Below, piece after piece: positions 24,801 to 36,419 of a stretch of 64,000 nt of DNA (its first letter is position 1; each line of letters begins with the position of its first letter). The notes beneath the pieces are model-generated. The model worked only from the letters and a program-made list of their open reading frames with translations, was not told where the DNA came from and made no database searches. The stretch is from Spinacia oleracea (Eukaryota; Streptophyta; Magnoliopsida; Caryophyllales; Amaranthaceae), in the NCBI RefSeq assembly GCF_020520425.1, contig NC_079487.1, positions 80,543,141 to 80,607,140 on the forward strand, in the 5' to 3' direction. A program made the translations under genes and the position numbers.

Positions 24801-25731
24801 TACGTGATGATGACATGCATTTATATAGTTAATTAATTATACATGATGAATACGAATTATAATACGAAAAGATGAAAATGATTTATATGGTTGCAGCAAC
24901 GGCGTGTTATGGGCAAGATTCAACGGCTTTCCCGTCAAACAACCTATTTGCGGCAGCTGGGGAAGGAATATGGAACAATGGAGCAGCTTGTGGGAGGCAG
25001 TACACAGTGTCTTGCGTAAGTGCACCTCCCCCTAACACTTGTGTTTCAGGCACCACCGTCACGGTCAAAATCGTTGACCGAGCAAGCACCGCCGTGTCCC
25101 ACCCCTCGAGCAGCGGGGCCACCTTTGTCCTCTCTACCGACGCCTTTAATCAGCTTGTTAAGCCCTCTTCTGCCACCTCCATTAACATTCAATTCGCGCA
25201 GTAAGTTTGCTTATTTCATAATTATGTATGGTCGTTAGTTTTTGTATAAGTAGTAAATTAATTATTAAATGGCAAATTTGTCAAAAACTACCTTATAAAA
25301 TATGATTTTTGCGAAAAACTACCTTATAAAAAAAATGTTGTAATAAACTACCTTATAAAAAATTTATGTTGTAAGATACTACCTTTTCCCGAATTATGAA
25401 CGTTTGATCGAAATTTAGGGATTGACTTTACCATATATATGTCACGTGCCATTTAATTACGTCTTTCCCGTTAGATGTCGCGTAATATGCACCTAGTAAA
25501 GTCAACGTCGTAATTTTAAATTAATGCTCATAATATGGCCAAAGGTAGTATCTTACAACATAAAAATTTTATAAGGTAGTTTATTACAACATTTTTTTTA
25601 TAAGGTAGTTTTTCGCAAAAATCATATTTTATAAGGTAGTTTTTGACAAATTTGCCTTATTAAATTGCACTCAAAATCCATTTTAAAGTTCTGATAACAT
25701 TATATGTTTCCTATTTTGCAGGGTAGCATGA
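21846..25731 (+). CDS. Secreted EG45-like/plant natriuretic peptide-like protein
   Basis: Small secreted protein of the expansin-like double-psi beta-barrel group (EG45-like, PNP-A-like), which acts in the apoplast in ion and water balance and stress responses in characterised members. Exons 21846-21993, 24897-25200 and 25722-25731 give 153 residues; phases match and junctions are GT-AG. Residues 1-35 form a signal peptide (basic start, then LPLSLGLFFVYLIPLAYA). The mature part has the family motifs GTAARYSTPYIPTACYG, IWNNGAACGRQY, TVTVKIVDR and a C-terminal INIQFAQVA. The last exon supplies only the end of the Gln codon, Val, Ala and the stop. Differences from family norm: VDR is followed by ASTAVSHPSS, where many members have a Cys-containing CPSPGC segment, so one usual disulphide is probably absent. 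The 2.9-kb first intron holds a Mutator-type element and the second intron a Mutator MITE. Confidence 0.88.
22143..22252 (+). repeat. About 30-bp tandem repeat in EG45-like intron 1
   Basis: Three to four copies of a unit containing TAGGTGGTAAAAAACAATTT, spaced 29-30 bp, the last with GGTGCT instead of GGTGGT. It behaves as a small minisatellite. Confidence 0.7.
22400..23876. mobile_element. Mutator-like element (Pack-MULE candidate) in EG45-like intron 1
   Basis: 1477 bp with inverted repeats of about 110 bp or more (left begins CGGTTTTTTCATGAAATGCC, right ends in its complement) and a perfect 9-bp duplication AAAAAATAA (22391-22399 and 23877-23885), diagnostic of Mutator. No transposase is present. 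The GC-richer interior (about 22640-23570) holds proline-codon-rich sequence unlike the TIRs, which suggests captured gene material. Confidence 0.92.
22774..23061 (-). CDS. Proline-rich open frame inside the Mutator element, possible captured gene fragment
   Basis: A 95-residue open frame starting MESRAAKSMSVNLTF with a run of Pro-rich repeats (PPPSKPETTPPPLKPETTP). I do not recognise the family. Upstream on the same strand (to about 23570) the sequence has the look of a leader with CAACAACAAC-type repeats. It may be the end of a host gene carried by the element or chance coding in biased sequence. No splice or expression evidence is available. Confidence 0.3.
   Translation of the reverse strand: MESRAAKSMSVNLTFHSREQQAQIQPPPPMEVQSPINTTSAFNTVSPLPPPSKPETTPPPLKPETTPQPPDPKKSAPEPPDFVTVPSYSSNQHIS
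25271..25656. mobile_element. Mutator-type MITE in EG45-like intron 2
   Basis: 386 bp with long inverted repeats beginning GGCAAATTTGTCAAAAACTA and a perfect 9-bp duplication TTATTAAAT (25262-25270 and 25657-25665). Each arm contains three tandem ACTACCTTATAAAA units, so the arms are internally repetitive. No coding capacity. Confidence 0.92.
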
Positions 25732-26540
25732 TGTCATTAGAGAATACGGAGTAATGAACAATTGAACATCCATCACTAGCTTAGCTTAGCTTATCTTACT
25801 GCCAGAATGAACAAATATTTTAAAATTTTTAACCAAACTTTACACAGTACATAAATACGGAGTATTTCGTATGTTTAGCTTATTATTTGGTTGCCTATAT
25901 TCAATACATCTCGTTATATTTGTCCAGCTTTTAACAGATTTTCATTTGGAAAATGGGAATTAAAAATTGATAAATTTTCATATGTGGTTATTCTCCCCTC
26001 TTATATGGGCTTGTGTTTAACCCAGTGAATTCATCAAAATTCATTCAATTATGTACATATACAATTGCATAACGTACTAATTCATGGACTAACAAACTTA
26101 TGGCCGCTATAGACTAATGGGAAGTCAATTGATAACAACTACTCTGTAACACCTCATTAACAACGGTCATAAACGCCTATCGAGTAAATGAGTAATCAAA
26201 TTAATCTGCAAAGGAAGCAAGTCCTGAATGAGCAAATTCTGTTGTTGATGGTGCCATATATATATAATACTTCGTATATATAAGCATACTATAATGAACA
26301 TGGTGCTACATTATTTGTGGCTATTGTACTTTTCATAAGACGTACTCTCTATACCCCTTAAAATGTGGTAAGTTAATATACGTAATGCATTATATAGGCA
26401 CATCACATGCAAGAATGTGATCCAAGGAGATGACAAAATGCGTTTATATATTGTTTTAAATTTCTTAATTACTTACACTTTGATGTATCTAGAATTAGGT
26501 ATAACCACTCAGCCGAATCTAAATCATAATACTGGTGATG
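25732..26540. other. 3' flank of EG45-like gene, no gene seen
   Basis: AT-rich, should contain the polyadenylation site of the EG45-like gene. No other feature with defined ends. The Copia target duplication TGATG lies at 26536-26540. Confidence 0.45.
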
Positions 26541-26938
26541 TGAAGAAGTTCTTAATCAGAACTTCGAATTTAGAAAGAGAGAGAGAGAGTTTTATTGAGA
26601 GAATTAACTCTTATTACAAGCTACAAAAGCTATCAATCAGCTTTGCTTTTATACTAGATGTATAGCATACATGAGGCTTTGATCAGAATGATCAAAGTTA
26701 GTTATAACTAACTACTGCTTGTAACAAACTACTTAGTACATGTCAGCAATCCATGTACAATGATTACATGTCAGCAATCTGTGTGCTTCGATCTTCAAGA
26801 TAGAGCAGTTGAGTCACCAAAGCAGCAAGCAATGCACTGCTGTGTTTGTTGTTGTGTTTGTTGTGTTTGTTGATGCTCAATGCAGCTGCATCATGTGTTA
26901 GTGTATCCATGCTTGCATCTGCATCATGTTCTCCAATA
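26541..26938 (-). repeat. Copia 3' LTR
   Basis: 398 bp; matches 41595-41992 with about six substitutions. On the minus strand it begins TATTGGAG and ends TTCTTCA, so the usual 5' TG is TA. Confidence 0.93.
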
Positions 26939-27309
26939 GCCCCCCTCAAGCTAGGGAGTGGTTCAATAGGAAGCATTCCTAGCTTGGGCAGTAGTTCAGA
27001 ATGTTGAGAAAAGGATAGAACTTTGGTAAGAACATCAGCAAGTTGAGCACTAGTAGGGACATAAGTTAGTTCAATAAGGCCTTCAAGAACCTTATCTCTT
27101 GTGAAATGACAGTCCAACTCTATGTGTTTTGTTCTCTCATGGTGAACAAGATTCTTAGCAATGTGTATGGCAGACTGATTGTCACACTTAAGTTGTATAG
27201 GAGCAAGGTTAGATAACCCCATTTCTTGTAACAACCTGACCAGCCATGTAATTTCTGAAGCTGCTGCAGCCATGGCTTTGTATTCAGCTTCAGAAGATGA
27301 TCTTGATAT
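26764..27309 (-). pseudogene. Copia RNase H C-terminal part, displaced frame
   Basis: Continues the RNase H domain (SRSSSEAEYKAMA, KCDNQSAIHIAKN, HHERTKHIELDCHF, LADVLTK) in a frame shifted by one relative to the part upstream, indicating a one-base loss near 27310. The open frame runs through the polypurine tract into the 3' LTR and stops at 26764. Confidence 0.88.
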
Positions 27310-29156
27310 GTGCTTTGCTTCTTTGACTTCCATGATATTGGACTATTTCCTAGAAGCATGATATAGCCTGTGACTGATCTTCTGGTGTCAGGGCAAGCAG
27401 CCCAGTCAGAATCACAATAACCCTGCAGAGTTAACTGTGAAGAAGAAGTAATAGTGATGCCTTGTCCCACTGTATGTGCAACATACCTAAGCAGATGATG
27501 TAATTCTTGTTGATGAGATACCTTAGGAGACTGCATAAATTGACTTAGTGTTTGTACTGCATAAGATAAATCAGGTCTGGTGTGTGTTAAGAAGTTGAGC
27601 TTACCAACCAAACATCTGTACTGAGTAGGGTCTGTATAAGGTTCATCCTCTAATGCAGTCAACTTTAGCTTAACTGGAAGTGGTGTTTTGGCTATTTTTG
27701 AAACATCCAAGCCACAATCTGAGAGAAGTTCTCTTGTAAATTTTGACTGAGTGAGAATAACACCATTCTGAACCCTTGAAATTTCAATGCCTAGAAAATA
27801 GTTCAGTTCTCCCAAATCCTTGATACTAAACTTCTGGTGTAAATGAGTTTTCAAAGCTGTAATCTCTGCATCATTTGGACCAGTGATTAAAATGTCATCA
27901 ACATATACAGCCACCAAGGTCTGAGTGTTATGTGTTCTTTTGATAAACAAAGAATAGTCATTCTTTGATTGAAGAAAACCAAGAATGAGCAGTTCAGAAG
28001 TGAGTTTGGCAAACCATTGCTTGCTGGCTTGTTTTAACCCATACAGTGACTTCTTAAGTCTACACACTTTGTTATCTGGGTTAGGAATACCTTCTGGAAC
28101 CTTCATATACACTTCTTCAGTTAGATCACCATGTAGGAAAGCATTGTTGATGTCAAGTTGATGTACTGTCCAGGCATTAGTTACAGCTAAAGCAATGAGA
28201 CACCTTACTGTAGCCATTTTAACCACAGGAGAAAAAGTCTCCTCATAATCCACTCCATACTTTTGTGTAAAACCCTTAGCCACAAGTCGAGCTTTGTACC
28301 TTTCAACAGACCCGTCTTTCTTCATTTTTACTCTGTAGACCCACTTGCAACCAATTGGTTTCTTGCCTTTGGGAAGAACACAGATTTCCCAGGTATGATT
28401 AGAAGTAAGAGCTTCAAGCTCCTTATCCATGGATAACATCCAATCATCAGATTGAGAAGCTTCAAAATAGCTAACTGGTTCAATTTCTTTAACAATCTGA
28501 TTTACTAAAGCTTTGTGCAAAGCTGGTAAATCATTGTAAGCCACAACATTGCACCAACTGTTGTGTAAAGCTACACAGATATAGTCATTTAGCCAAGCTA
28601 GAGATTTGTGATTTCTAGTGGATTGTCTTGTTGGTATGGGATTTGTAACAGTTTGAGGTATAGAAGAATGAGAAGCAGATTGATCAGGAGTGTTTGTTTC
28701 TGTTGTTTGATTGGATAAAGTGTCAGAAGTATGAGAGATAGGAGAAGAAGGTTCGGATGTAGGAGGTTCTGTTGTGTCAGATTCTGTGATGTGAAAAATA
28801 TCATGAATATCAAAATTGGTGTCAAGATCAAAAGGTGTGTTGATTGGAAGAAAAATAGGACAGTGGTTTGTGTTTTGAGTAGCAGAAGCATGAAATGGAA
28901 GATGTTTTTCATGAAAAACAACATCTTTGGAAATAGTAATCTGTTTTGTTTCTAAGTTCAGCATTTTGTATCCCTTTTGATCTGGTGGATAACCAACCAG
29001 AACACAAGGTGTTGATCTAGGGTCAAACTTTGATCTATGTGCTTTAATTGTAGACACATAACCAAGACAGCCATAGACTCTTAAATGATCTAGACTAACT
29101 GATGTATTGTTTAATCTTTCAAAAGGAATCTCAAACTGAATACTACTCAGAGGCAT
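27310..29156 (-). pseudogene. Copia integrase C-terminus, reverse transcriptase and start of RNase H
   Basis: Frame opens in the integrase C-terminal region (RVYGCLGYV) and continues through a full Copia reverse transcriptase with IGCKWVYRVK, ARLVAKGFTQKYGVDYEET, LDINNAFLHGDL, YGLKQA and the catalytic YVDDILITG. It then enters RNase H (GYCDSDWAACPDTRRSVTGY, ISWKSKKQ) and is lost by a frameshift near 27310. The catalytic motifs are intact. It is separated from the upstream integrase frame by another one-base shift near 29150, in an A run. Confidence 0.93.
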
Positions 29157-30049
29157 TTATTAATAAGATGTGTTGCTGTAAGCAAACACTCCCCCCAAAA
29201 CCTTACTGGTAGTCTAGATTGGAAGTAAAGAGCTCTGGCAGTCTCTAAAAGATGTCTGTGTTTCCTTTCAACCACTCCATTCTGCTGTGGAGTGTCTGTG
29301 CAACTTTTCTGGTGTTTAATGCCTTGACTGTGATATAAAGAAAGAATTCTTCCTTCACATAATTCTTTGGCATTATCAGTCCTAAAACACTTAACCTTGG
29401 TACCATATTGGGTATGAATATAGTTCAAGAAATTGCTCAAAATATCAACAGAATCTGACTTGTGTTTCATAAGAAAAGTCCATGTATTTCTTGAGAAATC
29501 ATCTACAATTGTAAGAAAGAAAGTACAATTGTCATGTGTTTGTGCCTTGTAAGGTCCCCAAACATCTATGTGAAGCAGATCAAAACACTTGACTGACTTA
29601 TTTTGGCTAATTGTAAAAGATTGTCTACACTGTTTGGCCTTGGGACAGATCTGACAAAGAGTGTCACAATGTCTGCCAACAGATGGCAAATTCTTATTAA
29701 CTAGGTGCAATTTGTCAAAAGGTAAGTGACCCATTCTTAGATGCCACAGCTTAGCATCTTCACTAACTGTTGCTAGAACTTCAGAGGTGTCTTTATTCTG
29801 TATTTTCCCATGTTCCAAGCCTTCTTCAACAACTGCATACAACCCCGATTCAATCTCACCAAGAACCATTGTACTTTTCTGAGAAGGACCCTGGATTAAA
29901 CACTTGTCATGAGTGAAAACAATATCACAGGATAAGTCTTTGCATAGCTTATGGGTTGATATCAGATTGAACTGACAACTAGGAACATGAAGAACATTTT
30001 GAAGGATGATACCACTACCAATTTTAACATCTCCAATGTGTGTGACACA
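29147..30049 (-). pseudogene. Copia GAG-pre-integrase and integrase core
   Basis: Reading frame runs in from the nested insertion at 30049/30050. It contains [14 protein letters not shown] and a C-rich CQICPKAKQ zinc motif, then the integrase core with [14 protein letters not shown] and the [16 protein letters not shown] segment bearing the catalytic Glu. It ends at a stop (29147) created by a one-base deletion in an A run. The frame matches that of the gag-protease piece across the nested element. Confidence 0.9.
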
Positions 30050-31422
30050 TGAAGGAAATAATGCCCTTGGTCCAAGTATGCATTCTATGTTAAGTCTAAT
30101 AAATGCGGTTCAGTATTAATTAACAAGTTAATAATTCAGTGAGATCAAGTGAACTGAATGCCTAGCTAGAGGCCGCTTCAGTTCAAGTGGAATTAATGAT
30201 ATTAATCCACAGCTTACTCTTGACTGAACCCGTAGGGTCACACAAATAGTACGTAAACGGATCAAGTATTTAATGGCATTAGATACTCCATCTATGGATA
30301 TTCGGAATCGACGGATCTTGGTTTCAGTGGGAGCTGAGATCGTCACAGGCAAGAAATGAATACTCCGGAAACGATGATATTGCCGGAAACGGAAATATGG
30401 ATCGTATCGGAAATATAAATATTATCCAAGTCGTAGATGTTGCCGGAAACGGAAACATGGTACGTATCGGAAAATATTATCGGAAATGGAAATATTGCCA
30501 GAATCGGAAATATTGCCGGAAACGGAAATATTGTCAGAATCGGAAATATTATCGGAATCGGAAAATAATTCCGGAAACGGAAATATTAAATATTTGTTCG
30601 AAACGGAAATTGATTCCGGAATCGGAAATATTAAATATTGTTCGTATCGGAAATGAATTCCGGAACCGGGAATTTAATCGGAAGCGTATCGTACGAATTA
30701 GCATCTGACGAGGCCTGCCGGACGAAGGCCCAGCACGAAGTCGGGCCATCGCCCAGCAAGCCAAACGCGCGCCCAGCCAAGGCAGCGCCCAGGCCCACCG
30801 CAAGGCAGGCCCAGCGCGCGCCTAAGGCCATGGGCCTCGCTGCGTGGGCTGCTGCTCGCACGCACGCATGGGCGGCCCTCGTGGCTGCCGTGTGTGTGTG
30901 TGAGTTTGTGTTCATGCACGATTCCTAAAACTATTAGAATTAGTATATGATTAAATTCCTATTCCTAAAAGGATAAATTAATTAATTAGAGTTCTTATAG
31001 GATTCTAAGTTTAATTAATTCGTATCCTACTAGGATTCCAATTCCCTTTCCATAACTCTATAAATACGTGCCTAGGGTCACATATTTTCAGAAATTAATT
31101 CAAGTATTCAAAGTGAGTTTTTGAGAGAAAATTCAGACACATTTCTTACCTTAGAGTGCCGAAAATCTTTAGTACCTGAAGGGCAATTCTAGTTGGTTAA
31201 TCTTAAGGCGGATCCGGACGTGCTGTGGACTATCTACGGAGGGACGACACTTGGAGTCCTAAAGACTTGTTCTTGTTCGGTTCGGGCGCAGCTAGGGAAG
31301 GCACGCAACAAAGAGTATGCATCTAAACTATGCTATATGATTATGTGTAAATAATATGTATTCCTGGCTAAATGGTTTTTTCCGCATGATTTATGAATTG
31401 TCATATGTATCATAACCTAACA
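30050..31422 (+). repeat. Family A 5' LTR
   Basis: 1373 bp. Positions about 30361-30690 are dense in CGGAA words (CCGGAAACGGAAATATTG and variants) spaced roughly 12-20 bp. A GC-rich block follows at 30705-30900. A TATA-like CTATAAATACGTG sits near 31060, probably the promoter of the element. Open frames here (repeated N-R-K-Y-type) are products of the repeats. Confidence 0.93.
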
Positions 31423-31440
31423 GTGGTATCACGAGCCCCT
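31423..31440 (+). other. Primer binding site of family A
   Basis: GTGGTATCACGAGCCCC directly after the LTR. The core TGGTATCA matches the complement of initiator methionine tRNA, followed by an extra C relative to the usual TGGTATCAGAGC. Confidence 0.75.
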
Positions 31441-32159
31441 TATTATTTTCATAATCTAAATTTCATGAACATGGTTAAATATTACAAATTTGCAAGAATT
31501 AAAAGGGGTGATTAATTTTCGTAATTGTTAATTAATTGCAAATTGCGTTTATTTAATTATACGTACGCAGTTTTTCGGCAGTTTCTTCGTTACTCATCCA
31601 AATCGAGTGATTTTTGTGTCAATTCCGCATGTAAAAGGCATTCTAAAATTTTGACAAAAATAGTATTTTCTGCCGAACCCAGAATTCTCAAATTCGAAGC
31701 CTAACTATGACTTTTCGAAGGTTTTAGTTTTTCGAATGCAAAATTTCGTAAATTTAAGATGTTAAATTAAATATTTGCGATTCTTGTTGATAAATCTTGA
31801 ATTTTTGATTGACCTACTGTATATGTTTAACAAGTTTGAATGCCTAGCCTTGTTAATTATGCAATCTAATTTGTAATTATGATTAATTTGTTGAAAATTA
31901 GAATAATTTAGAATTAATTTGATTTTCATAATTAATTATAATTTAATTAGAAACCTATGATTAAAAACCACCATAAAAATTGTAAATTTATGATAAATTT
32001 TAAATTTTTATGACCTAAACTTGAATCCATGACAATCGGAAATCAATTGAATAATAAATTTTCGATTTTTCGCCCTAAAATTATGAAATTAATATTATTT
32101 ATTAATTTGTCATTAATTTTAAATATAAATTTTAAATTTTTATGCGATTCGTTCATATA

Positions 32160-32705
32160 ACTTGCACGCACAAAGCAATGGACGCTTCGTGTTACCCTTA
32201 AGGGGTGTTGTATAGTGCGGGCATGCGACGACGAGCAAGGGAGCTCGTCGCCCGTGCGGCACGAATGCAATGAGCAAGGCATGGTGCACGAGCACAAGGC
32301 AGCAGCCCTGCCTTGTGTCGTGGGCCACGAGCTATGGACGAATGGGCATGGGCGAAAGGCAAGCCATGGCAGTCGCGTGTGGGCAGCAAGCGAGCTGCGC
32401 CACAACGCGCAATGCCTCGCGCAAGGGCGCGCAGCCTCTCGCGCAGCGAGCGCAAGCTCGCGTGCTACGAGCGCTGCGCCCAGCGTTGATCGCGCGGAAT
32501 TGCTCGCGCACAGCGAGCGATGGCTCGCGCGCACAGCGAGCGATGGCTCGCGCGCACAGTGAGCGATGGCGCGCGCGCAGCGAGCACCACAGCGTGCGAT
32601 GGCTTGCGATGGAAGATGCAGCAGCTATGCGACGAGCGCATGGGCTGCGCGCCCATGGCCAGCAATGGCTGTGTGCGTGTGGCCCATGGGCGTGCAATGC
32701 GTAGG
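32160..32705 (+). repeat. GC-rich leader block with stem-loop, family A
   Basis: A sharply GC-rich block in AT-rich sequence, 740 bp after the 5' LTR. It opens with a strong hairpin: GACGAGC, loop AAGGGA, GCTCGTC (32230-32249), extended outside by CGGGC/GCCCG. A 23-bp unit (CACAGCGAGCGATGG core) repeats three times from 32509. The same block and hairpin occur in the second copy at 63515-63910, so they belong to the element. Open frames on both strands follow the GC bias and I do not call them genes. Confidence 0.75.
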
Positions 32706-35700
32706 GTGTTTGCGTTACGATTAGATCGTTTTGAATGTTTAATTTGAAATTTTCAGTTCACGTAATTTTAATTAATTTTAAAATTAATAATTTAAATTAT
32801 TTTCTTGGATTTTAATTTTGAATATTGTAATTATAATAAATTTTATTTATTCTAATTATTTTACTAAAATTAAAATCATGAATTAATTTAAAATTCGACT
32901 GAAATCAAATTAAAATTTTTGGATTCAATTATAAATTTATATGAGCTTTAAATTTTAATTAAATTTGTATGTTTCCGGTTAGACTTGAAATACATTTTTA
33001 TGTTTAAAATTAGTAAAGCATATGAATTTATTGGTTTAAGTGGGAGCGCTTTTAGTCATAAACTCTTGATTAGGTCTACAAATCCTTAAGGTTAAAACAA
33101 CTTGATTAGAATAAATAAGGACTGAATAATTTGTAGATTATTGGTGCCCTTGATTAATTGCTGCAAATGTTTATGTGATGCATAATGTGTTTTACTAACC
33201 AGCTATGTGGGTCATTCATGATAATGAATGGGTGAATGGTATATATATATTGTATATGTACTGTTTTGCAGGTTATGAAGTGACTAGTATGGCCCAAATA
33301 GGATAGAAAATATGTTCTGCGTACCATTAATTTGAATGTAATTGGTCTAAAGTACCAAAGTTGTTTTTCAATTCAAATATGGTCTGCGTACCATCAAATA
33401 GTTGTAATTAGTTTTAATTATAGCTTATCCTATTTGAAGAAAATGGTGCCTCCCACGGAGATTTTCAAGACGGACTTTGAAGTTAAAGCTTCAAGATGAA
33501 GTCGGGCCATACTAGATCACATTTATCTTATGCATGCTTTAAGTTATTTATTGCTTTAAATATGTCTTAATTATGCATGAGATTGTGGCTTGATTATGTT
33601 GCATGATTAAGGATTTTAGTTCCCTTAAAATCTAACCAACATAGTAAGAGCCTTAAGTTCCAAACTTAAAAATTGAGTTATAAGGTGCCATGCCAAAATA
33701 TACACTTGCTTGGATATCCTTTACATCAATCTAGTAATAGTTTTCGCTCAGCGAGGTGTTACTTATTGGTCCTAAAGGGGCAAGGTACACAAATAATTGT
33801 GAGTACATGTTAGTTTTGGTGAAACTCAACGATATAAGTAAGGAGTCCTTTTATGTCGTGGCAAAATCGATAGGTTTACCTAATAAGTTCTTAGACGTAC
33901 CTATCAACCAAGAATAGTTTCTAGACTATTAGCAAAAGGCTTTTGCTTACCTAAAATGTTTTAGAATTGAGTCGACAAACTGTGCTTAATTCTTCAATGG
34001 TTTTAGGGTCTTGGAATCATTTTATTCACACCTGCCGGAACACATAATTCGAATAAAATGCTAATGACTTGTTGAAATTGCATGATTGCTTTAATTTTCA
34101 AGTTATTACTCATGATAAATGTTTAGACTTTGCATGCTTCAATGTATGTTTTAATTATTGTTTATAATTAAATATCTTGCACTGCAATAAATCATTTTAG
34201 AAAGGTAACAGTAAATTTCCTCGATTGGTAGTGAATCCAAGAACGATTCACGGAAATGAGAGAAAATAAGCAATTTAAAATGTACGTTTCTTTTAGCGAC
34301 TTTTATGGTTGTTTTCGAGTATCAAAGTCGAATAGCGAACCGATTGGTGCTTGTGAATTCAAAATACAATGTAGTTTTGAGATCATAACGCATTGAGTTT
34401 AAACGCTCAGCTTTACCAATGGTTAACAACCTAAAATCTTTTTTCCATTTAATTCTCGAATGAGTCTAGTCCCTAGACATTCGAATAGATCGATACTTAG
34501 AGAACTTTAGAAGCTTCTGGTAAAATCATCTAGTTGAAACAAAATATTCAACATAAATTAAAATGGTACAGAACCTTGTTGGTGACATTGGACATGTCTA
34601 ACAAAGTATAAAAGTCAACACTAAAGAATTCAATTCTTAAGACTATAAGAAAGGGTACAAGAAATAGGAAAACAAAGGAACAAATGAAAGGAATTTATAA
34701 TTCCGTTTCTACCTATAAGTTTATGTTTAAAGAGAAGTGACCTAGGAATCAAACTCCCTTGGTATCATATACCGCTTGAGGTTCTTACTTCGGTAATAAC
34801 TCAAACAATGGAAGCTAGGATACACTAATGACCTACAAGTGGGAAATGAAGCATGGCAATGCTACATTAGTTGTAGGGTCATCTAGTTTGTTTTAAGTCC
34901 TTTCAAAGGCTGGAACTTAATGGCTATTTTGTTCCATAATCAACATACCTAAATTTCTGTTTTCAAACACAGAAAGACTCACATTCAAGAAAAACAAAAA
35001 CAATGTTTGTTTGTTTATTTGAATGAAATGGTCAATTACAGATTGAGTCAATATGCTTGATTAAAACAAACAACTCTTTAAAGAACTTTACTAGGTTCAA
35101 ATCAACTTCTTGATTTGAGTTCCACTAATCTTTGGCATTGTTGCTTAGACCATATCAACAAGTTAACATTCAAAAGCTCTATTTTAATGGACTTTTGAAA
35201 GTTGGTTGATTTCTAGATCAACTTAAGACAAGGTAGTCTTACTTGTTGAAAGTAACAAAGAATATGAACTATTGTTAGAACGCCTAGACGATAGAGTTCA
35301 AAGCTAAAGAAAGGTTTTATGACTTTATTATTTCACATGGATTTGAGTGAATATAGTTTTATTTGAATCTGTTTGGCTAGTTCAAAGATTCGAAGTATAA
35401 AATCCACTTGGTAAGAAATCATAAAGATCTAGGTTAGATCATGTTGATGATTACTTGAGACCAAATATGATCATCAATGATTGTGTGGTGTAATTTCACA
35501 ATCTAGGTCCATAAGATATGGCATATCTTAGTTGGAATAATCGAAGTCAATTAGTACTTGATTCGATTAATGATGAATCATAAAGACTTTTCCTATAATT
35601 TCTAAAACAAAATGCTCAACTACCACCAAACTAAACTAAATTCGTCAAAGCTATAGAAAAGAAATTTCAGAATATCTTTTCGATAATATATATCTAGAGA

Positions 35701-36419
35701 GTTGCTAAACTCAGTGGGAGCTTAGTGTTTGTTATTCAACAAACTAAGGCCCCAAGTATAGATATATGTTTCATTGTGATTTATTCAAATGAGACACAAG
35801 GGTATTGTTTCTACCACGAATTTTTGAGAACATAATGTTTGTTTGCTCGAAATGATGTCCTTTTGAAGATTCGTTTCCAAAATGACAAGTGGGAGAAAAT
35901 AGACCTCGAAAGTCTTCGAGGCGAACAACAAACATAAACGGACATTCCGGAGGCTTTTCGAAGTGCTTCAGAAAATCCGAACTTATTCTTTAAGGACTTT
36001 AGAAGTGGCTTTAAAGAATAGACATCTCTTAGAAGACTTTACAAGTGCTTCAAGGAGAACAGAATATTCAAAGGACTTTCAAGTGGCTATTGATATTCTA
36101 TTGTTTGATGTTCTATACCCTAGTAGGCATAGAGTTCAAGTCACTGAAACTATGAGATTCTTCTATTAGATAGTGAAGAAACATGGAATTCAGGTCACTG
36201 AAACTATGCAATTCTTCTATTAGATAGTGAAGAAACCTACAACTTGCAGTCAAACTATTATCATGTAGATTAATGAGTTTGTGACCTGTAAGAAAGCTAT
36301 GACGAAACCCAGATTCCCTAAAATGGTTAGAGGCCATATATAGACTCAAATGTTTTAAATGGTTAGAGGCCATAAAACATACTCAATGTTTTGATGACAA
36401 AATTGAAATTTTGTTGATT
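32706..36419 (+). other. Family A internal region, no intact gene
   Basis: AT-rich. From about 34200 on, codon-like fragments resembling decayed Copia gag, pre-integrase and integrase sequence are possible (for example around 35140-35220), but none keeps a frame. The repeated phrase CAGTGGGAGC near 35710 and 33040 is a recurring element word. Confidence 0.4.

Noticed and set aside
27310..29156. Programmed frameshifting in the Copia polyprotein
   Set aside because: Copia normally uses a single frame; the shifts fall within conserved domains and look like simple one-base losses.
30397..30928. Open frames across the CGGAA-rich LTR (Asn-Arg-Lys-Tyr repeats), also at 39229-39744 and 56863-57222
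   Set aside because: They follow a short DNA repeat in non-coding LTR sequence and occur on both strands and several frames; no domain.
32043..32747. Overlapping Arg/Ala/Ser-rich open frames on both strands (and at 63463-63941)
   Set aside because: Produced by GC bias lacking stop codons; not conserved in length or frame between the two copies.
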